Source: Syntrophomonadaceae bacterium (lineage in GTDB: Bacteria; Bacillota; PH28-bin88). From it: a stretch of 64,000 bases of DNA. Where the stretch lies: contig JAGXSE010000071.1 in the NCBI GenBank assembly GCA_018333865.1, positions 1 to 64,000 of the forward strand, read 5' to 3'. The position numbers and the translations under genes are program-made. The notes under the pieces were generated by a model that was given only the letters and a program-made list of their open reading frames with translations, did no database searches and had not been told where the DNA came from. Positions 43,960 through 53,860 of this stretch are shown here, piece after piece (positions within the stretch are counted from its first letter, which is position 1; every line of letters begins with the position of its first letter).

Positions 43960-44349
43960 TTAATTGCTGCCCAAGTAAGGGATAATGGTTCTGATTATTT
44001 TTGTGATTAATTCCAGTTCCTTAGCCGTACATTTTTCAAGCAAACTTATTATTTCCGCAGTTTTTGCGGATTTAACCGAATAAGAGGGGCTGGCGGTTTC
44101 TTGTACAGTGTCAGCATGATCGCGAGCATTGCCGTACAAAAGATAATCCGCGGATACATGCAAGCAACTGCAAATTCTAATAAGAGCAGAGAGGCTCATT
44201 TGCCTCTCTGCTCTTTCTAATTGGCCCACATAATAGTCAGACAGGCCGATGATTTCGGCAAAGGCCTCCCGGGAAAGATCCAGTTTTTCCCTTTCTTGCC
44301 GGATTCTATAGCCGATGAATTTGTTATTTATTTTTAAAGAACAATCCAA
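43960..44349 (-). CDS. XRE family transcriptional regulator
   Basis: A 129-residue DNA-binding protein. The Cro/C1 helix-turn-helix spans about residues 12-68, with LSREAFAEIIGLSDYYVGQ containing the recognition helix and SALIRICSCLHVSADYLLYG the closing helices. A short C-terminal tail may dimerise. It is divergent from the Spo0E-like/GGDEF pair, separated by about 150 bases, and may regulate it. It converges on the fadE gene. Confidence 0.85.
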   Translation of the reverse strand: MDCSLKINNKFIGYRIRQEREKLDLSREAFAEIIGLSDYYVGQLERAERQMSLSALIRICSCLHVSADYLLYGNARDHADTVQETASPSYSVKSAKTAEIISLLEKCTAKELELITKIIRTIIPYLGSN

Positions 44350-44497
44350 TTTATCTACACCTCACTCAAATCTGCCTGGCACTACTTTATCCAACATCTA
44401 GCTACATCTGAATATGCAAAGAGCATATAAATATTATTTGCAATTAGCAGGCATATGATGTATTATTTGTATTATTATTGAAAAAAGAGGTTTTAGA

Positions 44498-44659
44498 GTG
44501 AACACAAATAAAAAGATAGAAATTTTGCGGTTGTGGCTTGTTAACGCCGCTAATTTGAATTTGAATAAAATGATCCTGCAGAAAATTAATGGGAAATTGG
44601 ATCAATATATTGTGGAGTATTACCGGAAAGAAAACGTTAGAAAGGGTGGGCAGCCGTGA
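44498..44659 (+). CDS. Spo0E-like aspartyl-phosphate phosphatase
   Basis: A 53-residue protein, too short for many gene callers. GKLDQYIVEYYRKE fits the Spo0E-family SxxxLD...Y signature, with Gly where Ser is common. Such proteins dephosphorylate Spo0A~P and delay sporulation. The start is GTG with AAGAGG upstream. Its TGA overlaps the GTG of the GGDEF gene (GTGA), so the pair is translationally coupled. Confidence 0.65.
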   Translation: MNTNKKIEILRLWLVNAANLNLNKMILQKINGKLDQYIVEYYRKENVRKGGQP

Positions 44660-45321
44660 GGAAGAACATCTACGTGTATCTTTGTGCCATGTTATCCGTA
44701 GGAGGAATAATATTAACCCTTAATGCGCTTTTCTTGGCAAGAAGCGGCCATATCAATCAATTTATACTATGGATACTTCTGATATGCCAAGTTGTGGCCG
44801 CCATTGTTTATGGACTTTTAATTAATAGACTGCACCAGCAGGTACATACAGATCTGCTTACCGGACTGTGCAACAGAAGGTCCTTTTATGAAAAGCTGTC
44901 GGCTGGCACGGCTTCCTTTCCAGTCTCCCTGGTTTTTTTGGATATTGATAATTTTAAACTTATCAATGACGTCTACGGCCACTTGACAGGAGATCAGGTT
45001 TTGCAGCAATTTGCCGCTATTTTGCAGCAGAATACACGAAAAAACGATATTATCGCCCGCTGGGGCGGGGAAGAATTTGCCTTAATTCTGCCCAGCACCA
45101 GCGCCAAGGAAGCCTTATTAATTGCCGAACGCATCAGAAGTAGAGTGGAAAGCCAGGTATTTACAAATAATGGGATCATGTGTAAAATCACGGTCAGTGC
45201 CGGCATAGCTTCTACAGCTCAAAGCGCGGAGGGTGCTAATGAACAATTGATCCGGATTGCTGATAATGCCCTGCTAAAGGCCAAGAAGCAAAAAAATACT
45301 ATTGTTGCGGATTGTTTTTAA
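44656..45321 (+). CDS. Membrane-bound diguanylate cyclase (GGDEF)
   Basis: A 221-residue protein with two membrane helices (about 8-28 and 35-57) and a GGDEF domain. The active-site motif is GGEEF at residues 137-141. RKND at 128-131, exactly five residues before it, is the inhibitory RxxD site for c-di-GMP, so the enzyme should be feedback-regulated. It makes c-di-GMP from two GTP. There is no sensory domain beyond the helices. It is coupled to the Spo0E-like gene. Confidence 0.88.
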   Translation: MRKNIYVYLCAMLSVGGIILTLNALFLARSGHINQFILWILLICQVVAAIVYGLLINRLHQQVHTDLLTGLCNRRSFYEKLSAGTASFPVSLVFLDIDNFKLINDVYGHLTGDQVLQQFAAILQQNTRKNDIIARWGGEEFALILPSTSAKEALLIAERIRSRVESQVFTNNGIMCKITVSAGIASTAQSAEGANEQLIRIADNALLKAKKQKNTIVADCF

Positions 45322-45436
45322 AAAGTCCAGGAACGAAGATTATTTTAGTAAAGTAAAGGAAAGGGCAATTTATGAGTAGAATTCTTCAGCCCAAGCCATA
45401 TACTAAAGATAAGGCTGGCGTTGGAGGTGGAATGGT

Positions 45437-46558
45437 TTGGCAGAAGGTAAAATCCGGGTAGCGGTGCTGTTTGGCGGTCGCTCAGGGGAACACGAAGTGT
45501 CGATTAATTCTGCTGCTTCGGTCATTGCTGCTCTGGATAAGGAAAAGTATGAAGTGCTGCCGGTGGCCATTACCAAAGAAGGGGAATGGCTCGTTAATGC
45601 AGACTTGGTTGAGGCAGGGCTAAAAGGGAGTTTTGGCAACAAAAGTATTACGGGGACCCTCCTGGCAGACCCGAAGAAAAAAGGGTTCGCACTGTTCAAC
45701 AAGAAAGAAGGGATTTTGTCTGTCAAAGAGGAGCAGGTAGAGGTGATTATTCCAATCCTGCACGGCACTTATGGGGAAGACGGTACGGTGCAGGGCCTGC
45801 TGGAATTGTCCAATCTTCCCTATGTAGGCGCGGGAGTGCTGGCCTCTGCCCTGGGGATGGATAAAGTAGTGATGAAGTCCGTGTTTGCCCAGCATGGACT
45901 GCCCCAAACTGATTTTATCATGGTTTTGCGGCGGGACGTGGAAGAGAATCTGCAAAGGGTGGTGACAGAGACAGAAGAGGCCCTGGGTTATCCCTGTTTT
46001 GTCAAGCCGGCCAACCTGGGTTCCAGTGTCGGAATTTCCAAAGCCAAGAACAGGGACCAGTTGGCCGTTGCCCTGCGGGAGGCTGCCCGGTATGACCGCA
46101 AGTTGATCATCGAAAAAGGGATCGACGCCCGGGAAATTGAGGTCAGCGTCCTGGGGAATGATGCGCCGGAGGCCTCTTTACCGGGAGAGATTATTCCCTC
46201 CAACGAATTTTATGACTATGAAGCAAAATATGTGGACGGCAAATCTCAATTGATCATTCCCGCCGACCTGCCGCCGGAAACGGTGCAGGAAGTACGCCGG
46301 CTGGCGGTGGCAGCTTTCAAGGCCATCGACTGCAGCGGCATGGCCCGGGTTGATTTTTTCCTGACCCGGGATACCGGTGAGGTTTTGGTAAATGAAATCA
46401 ACACCATCCCTGGCTTTACCCGTTTCAGCATGTATCCCAAGCTGTGGGAGGCCAGCGGGCTGCCTTACAGCCGCTTGCTGGACCGGCTGATTGAACTTGC
46501 CATCGAAAGACACGCGGATAAAAACAAATCTGAAACAACCTATACCATGAAGAAATAA
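45437..46558 (+). CDS. ddl: D-alanine--D-alanine ligase
   Basis: A 373-residue ATP-grasp ligase making the D-Ala-D-Ala dipeptide of peptidoglycan. [16 protein letters not shown] near the N terminus, [19 protein letters not shown] and the C-terminal [20 protein letters not shown] (metal-binding Glu and Asn) are conserved. The start is TTG; TTGGAGGTGG lies seven bases before it. There are no cell-wall genes beside it, so it is a single gene here. Confidence 0.93.
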   Translation: MAEGKIRVAVLFGGRSGEHEVSINSAASVIAALDKEKYEVLPVAITKEGEWLVNADLVEAGLKGSFGNKSITGTLLADPKKKGFALFNKKEGILSVKEEQVEVIIPILHGTYGEDGTVQGLLELSNLPYVGAGVLASALGMDKVVMKSVFAQHGLPQTDFIMVLRRDVEENLQRVVTETEEALGYPCFVKPANLGSSVGISKAKNRDQLAVALREAARYDRKLIIEKGIDAREIEVSVLGNDAPEASLPGEIIPSNEFYDYEAKYVDGKSQLIIPADLPPETVQEVRRLAVAAFKAIDCSGMARVDFFLTRDTGEVLVNEINTIPGFTRFSMYPKLWEASGLPYSRLLDRLIELAIERHADKNKSETTYTMKK

Positions 46559-46709
46559 TACCATGGCAAAACATGGATAATTACCGGGACCCGAACATCA
46601 CAATAGTTGCAGGATAGGGACCAAGAGAAAAAGAAATAGGCCAGTATGGTTTGGCTAACCCTTGCATAAGGATTATTAAAGATTTTTAGGCAAGGGGGGT
46701 TGGCATGAT

Positions 46710-46946
46710 ATGGAGCCGGAGATTCAAGGTATCGGGATTATCAGCCTGATCATGGGATTAACAGAACTGGCCAAGCAAATGGGGGTTCCCAACAGGTTTT
46801 TGCCGGTGCTGAACCTGGTTTTGGGATTAATCGGCGGTTTTATTATCCAAAGGGAAACTATTCCTGCTATAATCATGGGTTTAATGATGGGAACCAGCGC
46901 TGCCGGCATCTACCGTTCGGCCAAGGTGACGATGATGGGCAGGTAG
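46710..46946 (+). CDS. Small holin-like membrane protein
   Basis: A 78-residue protein with two or three hydrophobic segments (IGIISLIMGLTELAK, LPVLNLVLGLIGGFI and AIIMGLMMGTSAAGI). The layout resembles small phage holins and related Firmicute membrane proteins of unknown role. The ATG follows CAAGGGGGGTTGGC. No lysin gene is beside it. Confidence 0.55.
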   Translation: MEPEIQGIGIISLIMGLTELAKQMGVPNRFLPVLNLVLGLIGGFIIQRETIPAIIMGLMMGTSAAGIYRSAKVTMMGR

Positions 46947-47036
46947 TAAGCGGCGGTTATTGGCCCCGGCAGGTATCCGCCTTCTCTCAGCGAATACTAT
47001 TGATCGGACAAATGTAGCGCAAGCGAGGACAAAGGT

Positions 47037-47525
47037 ATGACGAGAAACAGTTTAGGCTGGGCAAAACGGGCCGCCTGGCTATTGCTATTAGCCCTGATAG
47101 TTGCCGGGTGCGGTAATGGGCAGGGCTATTTTACTGTGACGCGGGTGATCGATGGTGATACCTTTGCAATAAAAATACAGGACAAGGAAGAGCGGGTCCG
47201 TTTAATCGGGGTGGATACCCCGGAAACTAAGGGTCCTGGCAAGGAACTGGAACCTTACGGTGTGGAAGCAAAAGATTTTACCCGGCGGCTGCTCCAGGGC
47301 AAGCGAGTCAGGCTTGAACTGGATGTGCGAGAAAAAGACAGGCACGGCAGGATCCTGGCCTATGCCTATCTGTCTGACGGTACCTTTGTCAATGCCAAAC
47401 TGGTTCAGGAAGGGTATGCCCGGGTGATGACTGTCCCGCCTAATGTGAGGTTTGCAGATCTGTTCTTGCAACTGGAGCGGGAGGCCCGGGTGGACCGCCG
47501 GGGGCTATGGGGGCTGCAGCCTTAA
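47037..47525 (+). CDS. Thermonuclease family lipoprotein
   Basis: A 162-residue secreted nuclease of the staphylococcal nuclease fold. A signal segment ends in a lipobox near residue 25 (IVAGC). VIDGDTF, RLIGVDTPETKG and KDRHGRILAYAYL carry the calcium-binding Asp, catalytic Arg and Glu/Arg positions. It should sit on the outer membrane face and degrade DNA or RNA. The ATG follows GAGGACAAAGGT. Confidence 0.87.
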   Translation: MTRNSLGWAKRAAWLLLLALIVAGCGNGQGYFTVTRVIDGDTFAIKIQDKEERVRLIGVDTPETKGPGKELEPYGVEAKDFTRRLLQGKRVRLELDVREKDRHGRILAYAYLSDGTFVNAKLVQEGYARVMTVPPNVRFADLFLQLEREARVDRRGLWGLQP

Positions 47526-47765
47526 CTTCAAAGCAAGCACAACGATAAGACTCTCTGCCAAGAGTACAGCAAAATTTATTAACCCGAAAAGGATTTATGC
47601 TTTTTTCGTGGAATAAATTCGTGCAATAAAAATGTGATATTAACATAAGTCTAGGTGGTGCAGTAATCAACAATCTTTTCATAACTGAGGCCGTCAGGAG
47701 CATCAGATAAGTCTTCCAAATCAAATGAAGGAAGATTTTGTTCAATCTGGGGGAGGCTTTTTTTT

Positions 47766-48869
47766 ATGCAAGAACAGCTATTAATGATTCCCGGCCCATG
47801 CGCATTGGATCCGGAGGTGCTGAAGGAAATGAGCAGGCCTCTGATCCCCCATTACGGTGAGGATTGGGCCAAGGTGTACAACAGCGTGAGGGACGATTTA
47901 AAGCCCTTGCTGGGTACGAAACAGGATGTGTTCATGAATGTTGGCTCGGGCCACAGCGCAGTGGAAACGGCCATTAACGGCCTGGCTGGAGCAGGCGAAA
48001 AAATATTGGTTGTGGAGAACGGGATCTTCGGCTATAAGATTGCCTGGATTGCCAGGAACCTGGGCATTGAGCCGGTGGTTGTGCAGGAGGATTGGGGCAA
48101 ATCAGCGGATCCAGCCAGGATTGAGGCTACCCTCCAAGAGCACAGGGAAGTGGTGGCTGTGGCTATGGTCCATGGAGAAACCTCTACCGGCATTGTTAAC
48201 CCAGTGGCAGAAGTTGGCCAAATTGCCCAAAAGCATGGACTGCCCTTTTTTGTCGATGCAGTTTGTTCGGTAGGGGCCATGGAGTTCGAAATGGACAAAT
48301 GGGGCGTTGATGTGGTTGTTACCGCTTCTCAAAAGGGACTATCAGCCCCGCCGGGGTTGGCTATCCTGTGTTTGAGCGAAAAGGGATGGGCCAGGGTCCG
48401 CCGGGAGACCCACCGCCCGGTGGGATGGTACCTGAACTTGAACATCTGGCGGGAATACAGCGACAGCCAAAGGGATTACCAGCCTTATGGCATTACCATG
48501 ACCGTGAATAATGTCAGAGCTCTCAAGGTAAGTTTGCAGCAGATTTACCAGGAGGGCATGGAAAAAAGATTTGCCCGGCATCGGGAGGTAATGGCATATC
48601 TAAAAGACGGCCTTGAATCCCTGGGTTTGGAACCCTGGGCCACCGGCGAACCTCTTCCTTTGGTAACTGCTGTCAAGTGTCCCGCCGGTATTGCCACGAA
48701 ACAGATCGTCGACAGCCTGATCAAAGACTACGGCATCTGGATTGGTTCCGGTTTAGGGGAATATAAGCAAACAGTTTTTCGGATTGGCCACATGGGAGCT
48801 TCTGCCAAGAAGGAGGCTATCGACAGGCTCATATTGGCTTTGCAGGGGACATTGAAAAAATTGAGGTAA
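47766..48869 (+). CDS. Class V PLP aminotransferase (alanine-glyoxylate/serine-pyruvate type)
   Basis: A 367-residue PLP enzyme. GSGHSAVETAINGL binds the phosphate, and the Schiff-base Lys lies in VTASQKGLSAPPG. The start LLMIPGPCALDPEVL is typical of the AGT/SPT group, which makes glycine from glyoxylate or acts on serine. That fits the glycine-based metabolism encoded at the right end of the window. The ATG follows GGGGGAGGC. The upstream 240 bases hold no gene. Confidence 0.85.
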   Translation: MQEQLLMIPGPCALDPEVLKEMSRPLIPHYGEDWAKVYNSVRDDLKPLLGTKQDVFMNVGSGHSAVETAINGLAGAGEKILVVENGIFGYKIAWIARNLGIEPVVVQEDWGKSADPARIEATLQEHREVVAVAMVHGETSTGIVNPVAEVGQIAQKHGLPFFVDAVCSVGAMEFEMDKWGVDVVVTASQKGLSAPPGLAILCLSEKGWARVRRETHRPVGWYLNLNIWREYSDSQRDYQPYGITMTVNNVRALKVSLQQIYQEGMEKRFARHREVMAYLKDGLESLGLEPWATGEPLPLVTAVKCPAGIATKQIVDSLIKDYGIWIGSGLGEYKQTVFRIGHMGASAKKEAIDRLILALQGTLKKLR

Positions 48870-48879
48870 GATTGGGGAG

Positions 48880-48908
48880 GGGATGGGCAATAGCTCATCC
48901 CTTTGATC
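48880..48908 (+). terminator. Terminator-like hairpin after the aminotransferase
   Basis: GGGATG (48880-48885) pairs with CATCCC (48896-48901), followed by TTTGATC. The T run is short. Confidence 0.4.
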
Positions 48909-49035
48909 TAATCCGAAGCAATAATACAATGGTGCTGGGCGTTGTGGGAGGCTAAATTCCAGGGAATGATATTCCCGTTGTTAGGTGAAAGAATATAGTA
49001 ACGGCAAAATGCTAAACTTGAGATTAGGAGGCAAA

Positions 49036-50007
49036 ATGATGGCTGTTCTTGCTGCGGCTAGGGCCGCCTTAACGTCTTGCTTGGGGATTTGTTCGGGAGA
49101 ACAGGTAGTGGTATTGAGCGACGGGTGGGAGCCGGGAGTGGTGGAAGCCTTTAAACAGGCAGCTCTTGCGGCTGGAGGGGAAACCCTGGTAGTTTCATTT
49201 TCGCCCAGAAGCCGGAATGGGGAAGAACCCCCTTCAGCGGTGGCGGCAGCCATGGCAGCGGCAGACATTGTGCTGATGCCGACCGGCAAGTCTCTTTCCC
49301 ACACCAAGGCCAGGCGGCAGGCTGGCGAGGCGGGAGCAAGGGTGGCCAGCATGCCTGGCATTACGGCGGAAATGATGGCCAGAGCACTGATGGTTGATTA
49401 CGAGGAAATGGGGCGATTGACACGCAGGTGGGCAGAGGCCTTGACCGGGGCAACTCTGGCCCGCTTAACCTCTCCGGCCGGCACGGATTTAGTCATTGGC
49501 CTTGAGGGAAGAAAAGGTTTTTCAGATACGGGGCAGCTAACGGACAAAGGCTCTGCCGGCAACCTGCCGGCAGGCGAGGCATTTATTGCTCCGCTAGAAG
49601 GCACGTCGCAGGGTACCTTGGTATTTGATGGCTCCTTGGCAGGCTGGGGTAAATTGGCTTACCCGGTTAGGATGCATATTGCCAGGGGTAAGGTTATTTC
49701 TATTGCAGGGGGTCAGGAGGCGGATTGGCTTACAAGGGCTCTGACGGCTTGCGGCGAACCTGGATTCAATCTGGCCGAGTTAGGTATCGGCACAAACCCT
49801 AAGGCGAAATTAACCGGGGCAGTCTTGGAGGATGAAAAAGTCCTCGGTACTGTCCATTTGGCCCTTGGCGATAATAAAGGTTTTGGCGGGCAAATAGAAG
49901 CCGGGATCCATCTTGATGGGTTGGTCCTTAAACCAACCCTTTGGCTGGATGGACGGTTGGTGATTGACGGTGGAAAATATTTATTATCTGGGTATTGCAG
50001 GAAATAA
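49036..50007 (+). CDS. M29-like aminopeptidase / NicX family metalloprotein
   Basis: A 323-residue protein. TGKSLSHTKARRQAGEAG, PLEGTSQGTLVFDGS and the C-terminal NPKAKLTGAVLEDEKVLGTVH with EAGIHLDGLV carry the metal ligands of the family of thermophilic aminopeptidases and ring-opening dioxygenase NicX. Peptide cleavage is the likelier role in a peptide fermenter, but ring opening is possible. ATG 49036 follows TTAGGAGGCAAA; the longer frame from 48985 has no site. Confidence 0.75.
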   Translation: MMAVLAAARAALTSCLGICSGEQVVVLSDGWEPGVVEAFKQAALAAGGETLVVSFSPRSRNGEEPPSAVAAAMAAADIVLMPTGKSLSHTKARRQAGEAGARVASMPGITAEMMARALMVDYEEMGRLTRRWAEALTGATLARLTSPAGTDLVIGLEGRKGFSDTGQLTDKGSAGNLPAGEAFIAPLEGTSQGTLVFDGSLAGWGKLAYPVRMHIARGKVISIAGGQEADWLTRALTACGEPGFNLAELGIGTNPKAKLTGAVLEDEKVLGTVHLALGDNKGFGGQIEAGIHLDGLVLKPTLWLDGRLVIDGGKYLLSGYCRK

Positions 50008-50076
50008 TCTTGTTTTGCAGAAAAAACAGCATTGATACTATGATTCTTTTTAACAATAAGGTGCAGGAGGTTTTTT

Positions 50077-50721
50077 ATGCGAAAGCTGTCTAAAAAACAG
50101 GCTGTGGACTTTATCGTGCAGGAGAAGATTATTGCTATTTGCCGTCATGTTGGAGAAGAAAAACTCTTAAAAACCATAGCAGTTTTCCTGCAGGCAGGTA
50201 TAAAAATCGCCGAGGTAACCATGAATACCAGCGGCGCTCTGGAAATGCTGAAAAGACTTGATCAGGAATTTGGAGATAGAATGCTTTTAGGAGCCGGGAC
50301 CGTCACCAGTCCGCAGGCGGTAGAGGAGGCGGTTTTGGCCGGTGCCCGGATCATTGTCTGCCCCAATACTGTGCCCCAGGTGATCTCTGCCTGCCGCGAC
50401 CTGGGTGTTGTCTGCATCCCGGGGGCATTAACCCCAACGGAAATCTCCTGGGCCTATGATTTAGGAGCCGATTTAGTCAAGGTCTTTCCTGTCAGCACCT
50501 TTGGTCCGGGTTACATCAAAGAAGTCAGGGGACCCCTCAACCATATTCCCCTGGCGGCGGTCGGCGGAATCAATTTGGAAAACGGGCGATCTTTTTTGCA
50601 GGCTGGCGCTGTTGCCTTGGGCATCGGGTCTTCCCTTGTTTCGCAGCAGTTAATTGAAAACGGCAACTGGGAAGAACTGGGGGCTTTAGCAGCCCGGTTT
50701 AAAGCCATGGCAGCCGGTTAG
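50077..50721 (+). CDS. eda: KDPG/KHG aldolase
   Basis: A 214-residue class I aldolase splitting 2-keto-3-deoxy-6-phosphogluconate into pyruvate and glyceraldehyde 3-phosphate. AGIKIAEVTMNTSGALE, LLGAGTVTSPQAVEEAVLAG and the Schiff-base segment LVKVFPVSTFGPGYIKEVRGP are conserved. The ATG follows TGCAGGAGG. With the KDG kinase at 20273 it completes the lower Entner-Doudoroff branch, although the two are 30 kb apart. Confidence 0.9.
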   Translation: MRKLSKKQAVDFIVQEKIIAICRHVGEEKLLKTIAVFLQAGIKIAEVTMNTSGALEMLKRLDQEFGDRMLLGAGTVTSPQAVEEAVLAGARIIVCPNTVPQVISACRDLGVVCIPGALTPTEISWAYDLGADLVKVFPVSTFGPGYIKEVRGPLNHIPLAAVGGINLENGRSFLQAGAVALGIGSSLVSQQLIENGNWEELGALAARFKAMAAG

Positions 50722-50738
50722 GAGAGGCAGGTAGAAAA

Positions 50739-52163
50739 GTGGAACTGGTTTTATCAGGACAAAACCGTTTTAAGTTATTAAAAAATGGCAATATGCAGGT
50801 GGAACCTGTTATCTTTTTAAGCCCTGCTGCCGCAAAAGAAATGGCCGAGCCCGAGGCTTTAGGCCAGCTGGCGGATGCCGCCTCGCTTCCCGGGGTGATC
50901 GGGGTTTTGGGGATGCCAGACCTGCATGCCGGCTTCGGGTTACCCATCGGCGGGGTAATGGTAAATAGTTTGGATGGCGGAGTTGTATCAGCGGGTGCAG
51001 TTGGCATGGACATCAACTGCGGAGTAAGGCTCTTATCCACCAACATCCCAAAGGATGATGTGAGTAAGCAACTTTTACGCAGCCTGATGCAGGCCATCGA
51101 GGAGAGAGTCCCGACAGGGGTGGGCAAAAAGAGCAGGCATCAGGAGTTGCGCCGGGCCAACCTTGCGGATGTGGCAGCCCGGGGTGCAGCCTTGATGATT
51201 GATCTGGGTTTTGGCCGGCCCGAAGACCTGGCCGTAATTGAGGAAAACGGAGCCTATCCGGGGGCAGACTTGGCCAAGGTGAGCCGGGAGGCTGTCCGCC
51301 GGGCCGACCAGTTGTCAACTATCGGCGGAGGTAACCACTTTATTGAGTTGGGCTATGTGGCAGAGGTTTACGATACCAAGGCAGCAGAAGCTTTTGCTTT
51401 GCAAAAAGATAACTTGACGGCGCTTATTCACACCGGCAGCCGGGGTTTTGGCCACCAGATCTGTACTGACTACAGCAAAAGCATGCTGACTGCAGCCGGG
51501 AAATACAAAATAGCCTTGCCCAACAAAGGCCTGGCCTGTGCTCCCATTACCTCCAAGGAGGGGCAGGATTACCTGGCGGCTATGGCCGCTGCAGTTAACT
51601 TTGCCTTTGCCAACCGGCAAGTGATCACCCATGATGTTAGGGACTCTTTCGGGCATGTTTTCCGGATGGATCCGGCCCGGCTGGGATTGCAGGTTGTCTA
51701 TGATGTTGCCCATAATATTGCCAAAAAAGAAAACTATCATGGCCGCCAGGTTTTGGTTCACCGGAAGGGGGCAACCCGTGCCCTTCCGCCGGGGCATCCG
51801 GATAATCCGGCCAAGTACCTGCACTTGGGGCATCCTGCCCTGGTCCCCGGCAGTATGGGCACTGCTTCCTATGTCCTGGTAGGGACGCCTCTGGCGGAGG
51901 AGAGTTATTTTTCAGTGAACCACGGGGCAGGGAGGGTAATGTCCAGGTCAGCCGCCAGGCGAAAAATAACCTCAGAGGAGTTCCAGCGGTCCATGGGAGA
52001 TATCCTTTATAACTCCAGGGACCCCAAAAAGCTGCTGGATGAAGCCCCCGGCGCCTATAAGGATATTCATTCTGTAGTAGATACTCTGGCTCAAATTGGC
52101 TTCACCCGCAAAGTAGCCAAACTGGTTCCGCTGGGAGTAATTAAAGGAGAAGGAGACGACTGA
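50739..52163 (+). CDS. rtcB: RtcB family RNA-splicing ligase
   Basis: A 474-residue RNA ligase joining 2',3'-cyclic phosphate ends to 5'-OH ends using GTP and Mn2+. MPDLHAGFGLPIGGV, GMDINCGVRLL, the metal ligands in GGGNHFIELG and HTGSRGFGHQI, and the GMP-linked His region VNHGAGRVMSR are all present. The start is GTG with GGAGAGGCAGG upstream. It begins 17 bases after eda, so co-transcription is likely. No archease or rtcA gene is adjacent. Confidence 0.93.
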   Translation: MELVLSGQNRFKLLKNGNMQVEPVIFLSPAAAKEMAEPEALGQLADAASLPGVIGVLGMPDLHAGFGLPIGGVMVNSLDGGVVSAGAVGMDINCGVRLLSTNIPKDDVSKQLLRSLMQAIEERVPTGVGKKSRHQELRRANLADVAARGAALMIDLGFGRPEDLAVIEENGAYPGADLAKVSREAVRRADQLSTIGGGNHFIELGYVAEVYDTKAAEAFALQKDNLTALIHTGSRGFGHQICTDYSKSMLTAAGKYKIALPNKGLACAPITSKEGQDYLAAMAAAVNFAFANRQVITHDVRDSFGHVFRMDPARLGLQVVYDVAHNIAKKENYHGRQVLVHRKGATRALPPGHPDNPAKYLHLGHPALVPGSMGTASYVLVGTPLAEESYFSVNHGAGRVMSRSAARRKITSEEFQRSMGDILYNSRDPKKLLDEAPGAYKDIHSVVDTLAQIGFTRKVAKLVPLGVIKGEGDD

Positions 52164-52221
52164 TGCTGAGTCTCGGCGGTTATTGACGGGCATCAGGCAG
52201 TGAACAGGTTTAATTTATCAG

Positions 52222-52251
52222 TTGACAGGGGCAAAATATTCAGATTATAAT
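52222..52251 (+). promoter_or_regulatory. Probable promoter of the liv operon
   Basis: TTGACA (52222-52227) and TATAAT (52246-52251) with an 18-base spacer, within an AT-rich region. The message would have a leader of about 245 bases; I see no known riboswitch in it. Confidence 0.6.
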
Positions 52252-52503
52252 TTACATTATCAATCTTAAACCAATCTAAAAATTCTATCATAATCATTAA
52301 AATTCATTAAACAATAAACAATTAAACGATAATTAATAAATAAATATCCAATGCAGGCAGCATTATGCATATAGGCCTTAGACCTGATTGTTGGTTAGCG
52401 TCATTATTATTTTATGAGGGGGGGATAGGTCAGAAAGGAAGCGGCGGGTACAGTTTTCGAAGGTATAAAAAGGTATAAAAGGGAAAGGAAAGAAAGAGGG
52501 GCG

Positions 52504-53790
52504 ATGTTTTTGAAGAAAAAGTTATTTATTATTGTCTGCGTTATTAGTTTGCTGGTAACAATTTTTGCCATCAGCGGTTGCGGCACCCAGCAAAAGGCCG
52601 CGGCCCCGACCCCGGCACCTGCCGGCCCCACTAAACATACTGTAGTTGGGCTGCTCCCTCTGACTGGCGCTCTGAGCACCTTTGGCGAGAACAGCTCAAA
52701 GGTAGCCGCGTTAGCAGCGGCGGACGTAAATGCCTGGCTGGAGAAAAACAACAAAAACTGGCGGCTTGAGTTGGTAATTGACGATTGCGCCACAGATCCC
52801 CCTACCGGGCTGCGTAAGGCTACAAGCTGGTATGGTAAAGGTGTAAGATTCTTTGTCGGTCCCCAGTCCAGCGGGGTTGCCAGAGAGGTTTTAGCCTTTG
52901 CTAATGCCAACAAGATCATATTTTCCTCTCCCTCTTCCACTGCACCAGGTTTGGCCATCCCGGGAGACTGGCTGTTCCGCTTCTGCCCCAGCGATGCCAT
53001 TCAGGGACCGGCTCTTGCCAGACTGATCCAAGACGCTGGTATAGAGCACTTAATTTTTATCTGGCGTGGAGATACCTGGGGTGACGGGCTGAAGAAAGCA
53101 ACAGAGGATGCCCTTAAAAACACTGCTGTCAAGATCTATCCGCAACAACTCAGATATGACCCCACTCTGGAAGCATTTACCGTCCAGGCTGCCTTGCTGA
53201 ATGATTATGTGAAAGACCTGGTAGCCAAGAAGGTTCCCCTAAACAAAATCGGTGTCGCTATCGTTGCCTTCGAGGAAATTGCTCCTTTCTTTACAGCTGC
53301 CAATGCTCATCCCCAGCTAAGGAAAATTGGCTGGTTCGGTACTGATGGAACGGCGATGTCCGCAGCACTGCTTAAAGATGCTACCGCCGGCAAGTTTGCG
53401 ATCGACACCAAGTTTGCCAGCACAAAGACCCGTCCAGAGGCGAAGGTAGCGCAGTCCAACTATGACCGTGTAAGACAGCATGTGCAACAAGTGCTGAACC
53501 GGGATACCGATGCCTATTCCTATAATACTTATGACATAGTTTGGTCCTATGCCATGGCGATTGATGAAGTAGGATACGATGCCGAAAAAGTCAAAGCCAT
53601 TCTGCCTCGCGTAGCTGACGAGCGGAGCAAGACTTACGGCGCCAGCGGCCATGTGGTCTTAAACGAAGCCGGCGACCGGGCATTTGCCGACTACAACGTC
53701 TGGGTTATCAACGACAAGCGTGAATGGGAGAACGTAGGACACTTTGACAGCCGCGCCAATGAGATCAAGTGGGTGCGCAAATTATACTAA
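52504..53790 (+). CDS. Branched-chain amino-acid type ABC transporter binding lipoprotein
   Basis: A 428-residue periplasmic-binding-type protein, lipid-anchored at Cys26 (AISGC), followed by an alanine/proline linker. VGLLPLTGALSTFGENSSK and FFVGPQSSGVAREVLAFAN are typical of the LivJ-like family (PBP1 fold). Amino acids or amides are the usual ligands. The ATG follows AGAGGGGCG. A strong hairpin lies between it and the ATPase gene, which often raises binding-protein levels over membrane subunits. Confidence 0.87.
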   Translation: MFLKKKLFIIVCVISLLVTIFAISGCGTQQKAAAPTPAPAGPTKHTVVGLLPLTGALSTFGENSSKVAALAAADVNAWLEKNNKNWRLELVIDDCATDPPTGLRKATSWYGKGVRFFVGPQSSGVAREVLAFANANKIIFSSPSSTAPGLAIPGDWLFRFCPSDAIQGPALARLIQDAGIEHLIFIWRGDTWGDGLKKATEDALKNTAVKIYPQQLRYDPTLEAFTVQAALLNDYVKDLVAKKVPLNKIGVAIVAFEEIAPFFTAANAHPQLRKIGWFGTDGTAMSAALLKDATAGKFAIDTKFASTKTRPEAKVAQSNYDRVRQHVQQVLNRDTDAYSYNTYDIVWSYAMAIDEVGYDAEKVKAILPRVADERSKTYGASGHVVLNEAGDRAFADYNVWVINDKREWENVGHFDSRANEIKWVRKLY

Positions 53791-53816
53791 GAGCTGAACT
53801 GGTTCGATTTTGTAAC

Positions 53817-53846
53817 AGGGGCCGAGAGTTCTCGGCCCCTATTTTA
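53817..53846 (+). terminator. Attenuating hairpin between the binding protein and livG-like gene
   Basis: AGGGGCCGAG (53817-53826) pairs with CTCGGCCCCT (53831-53840) around AGTT, then ATTTTA. Probably a partial terminator. Confidence 0.75.
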
Positions 53847-53860
53847 AGGCAGGTGGACAA

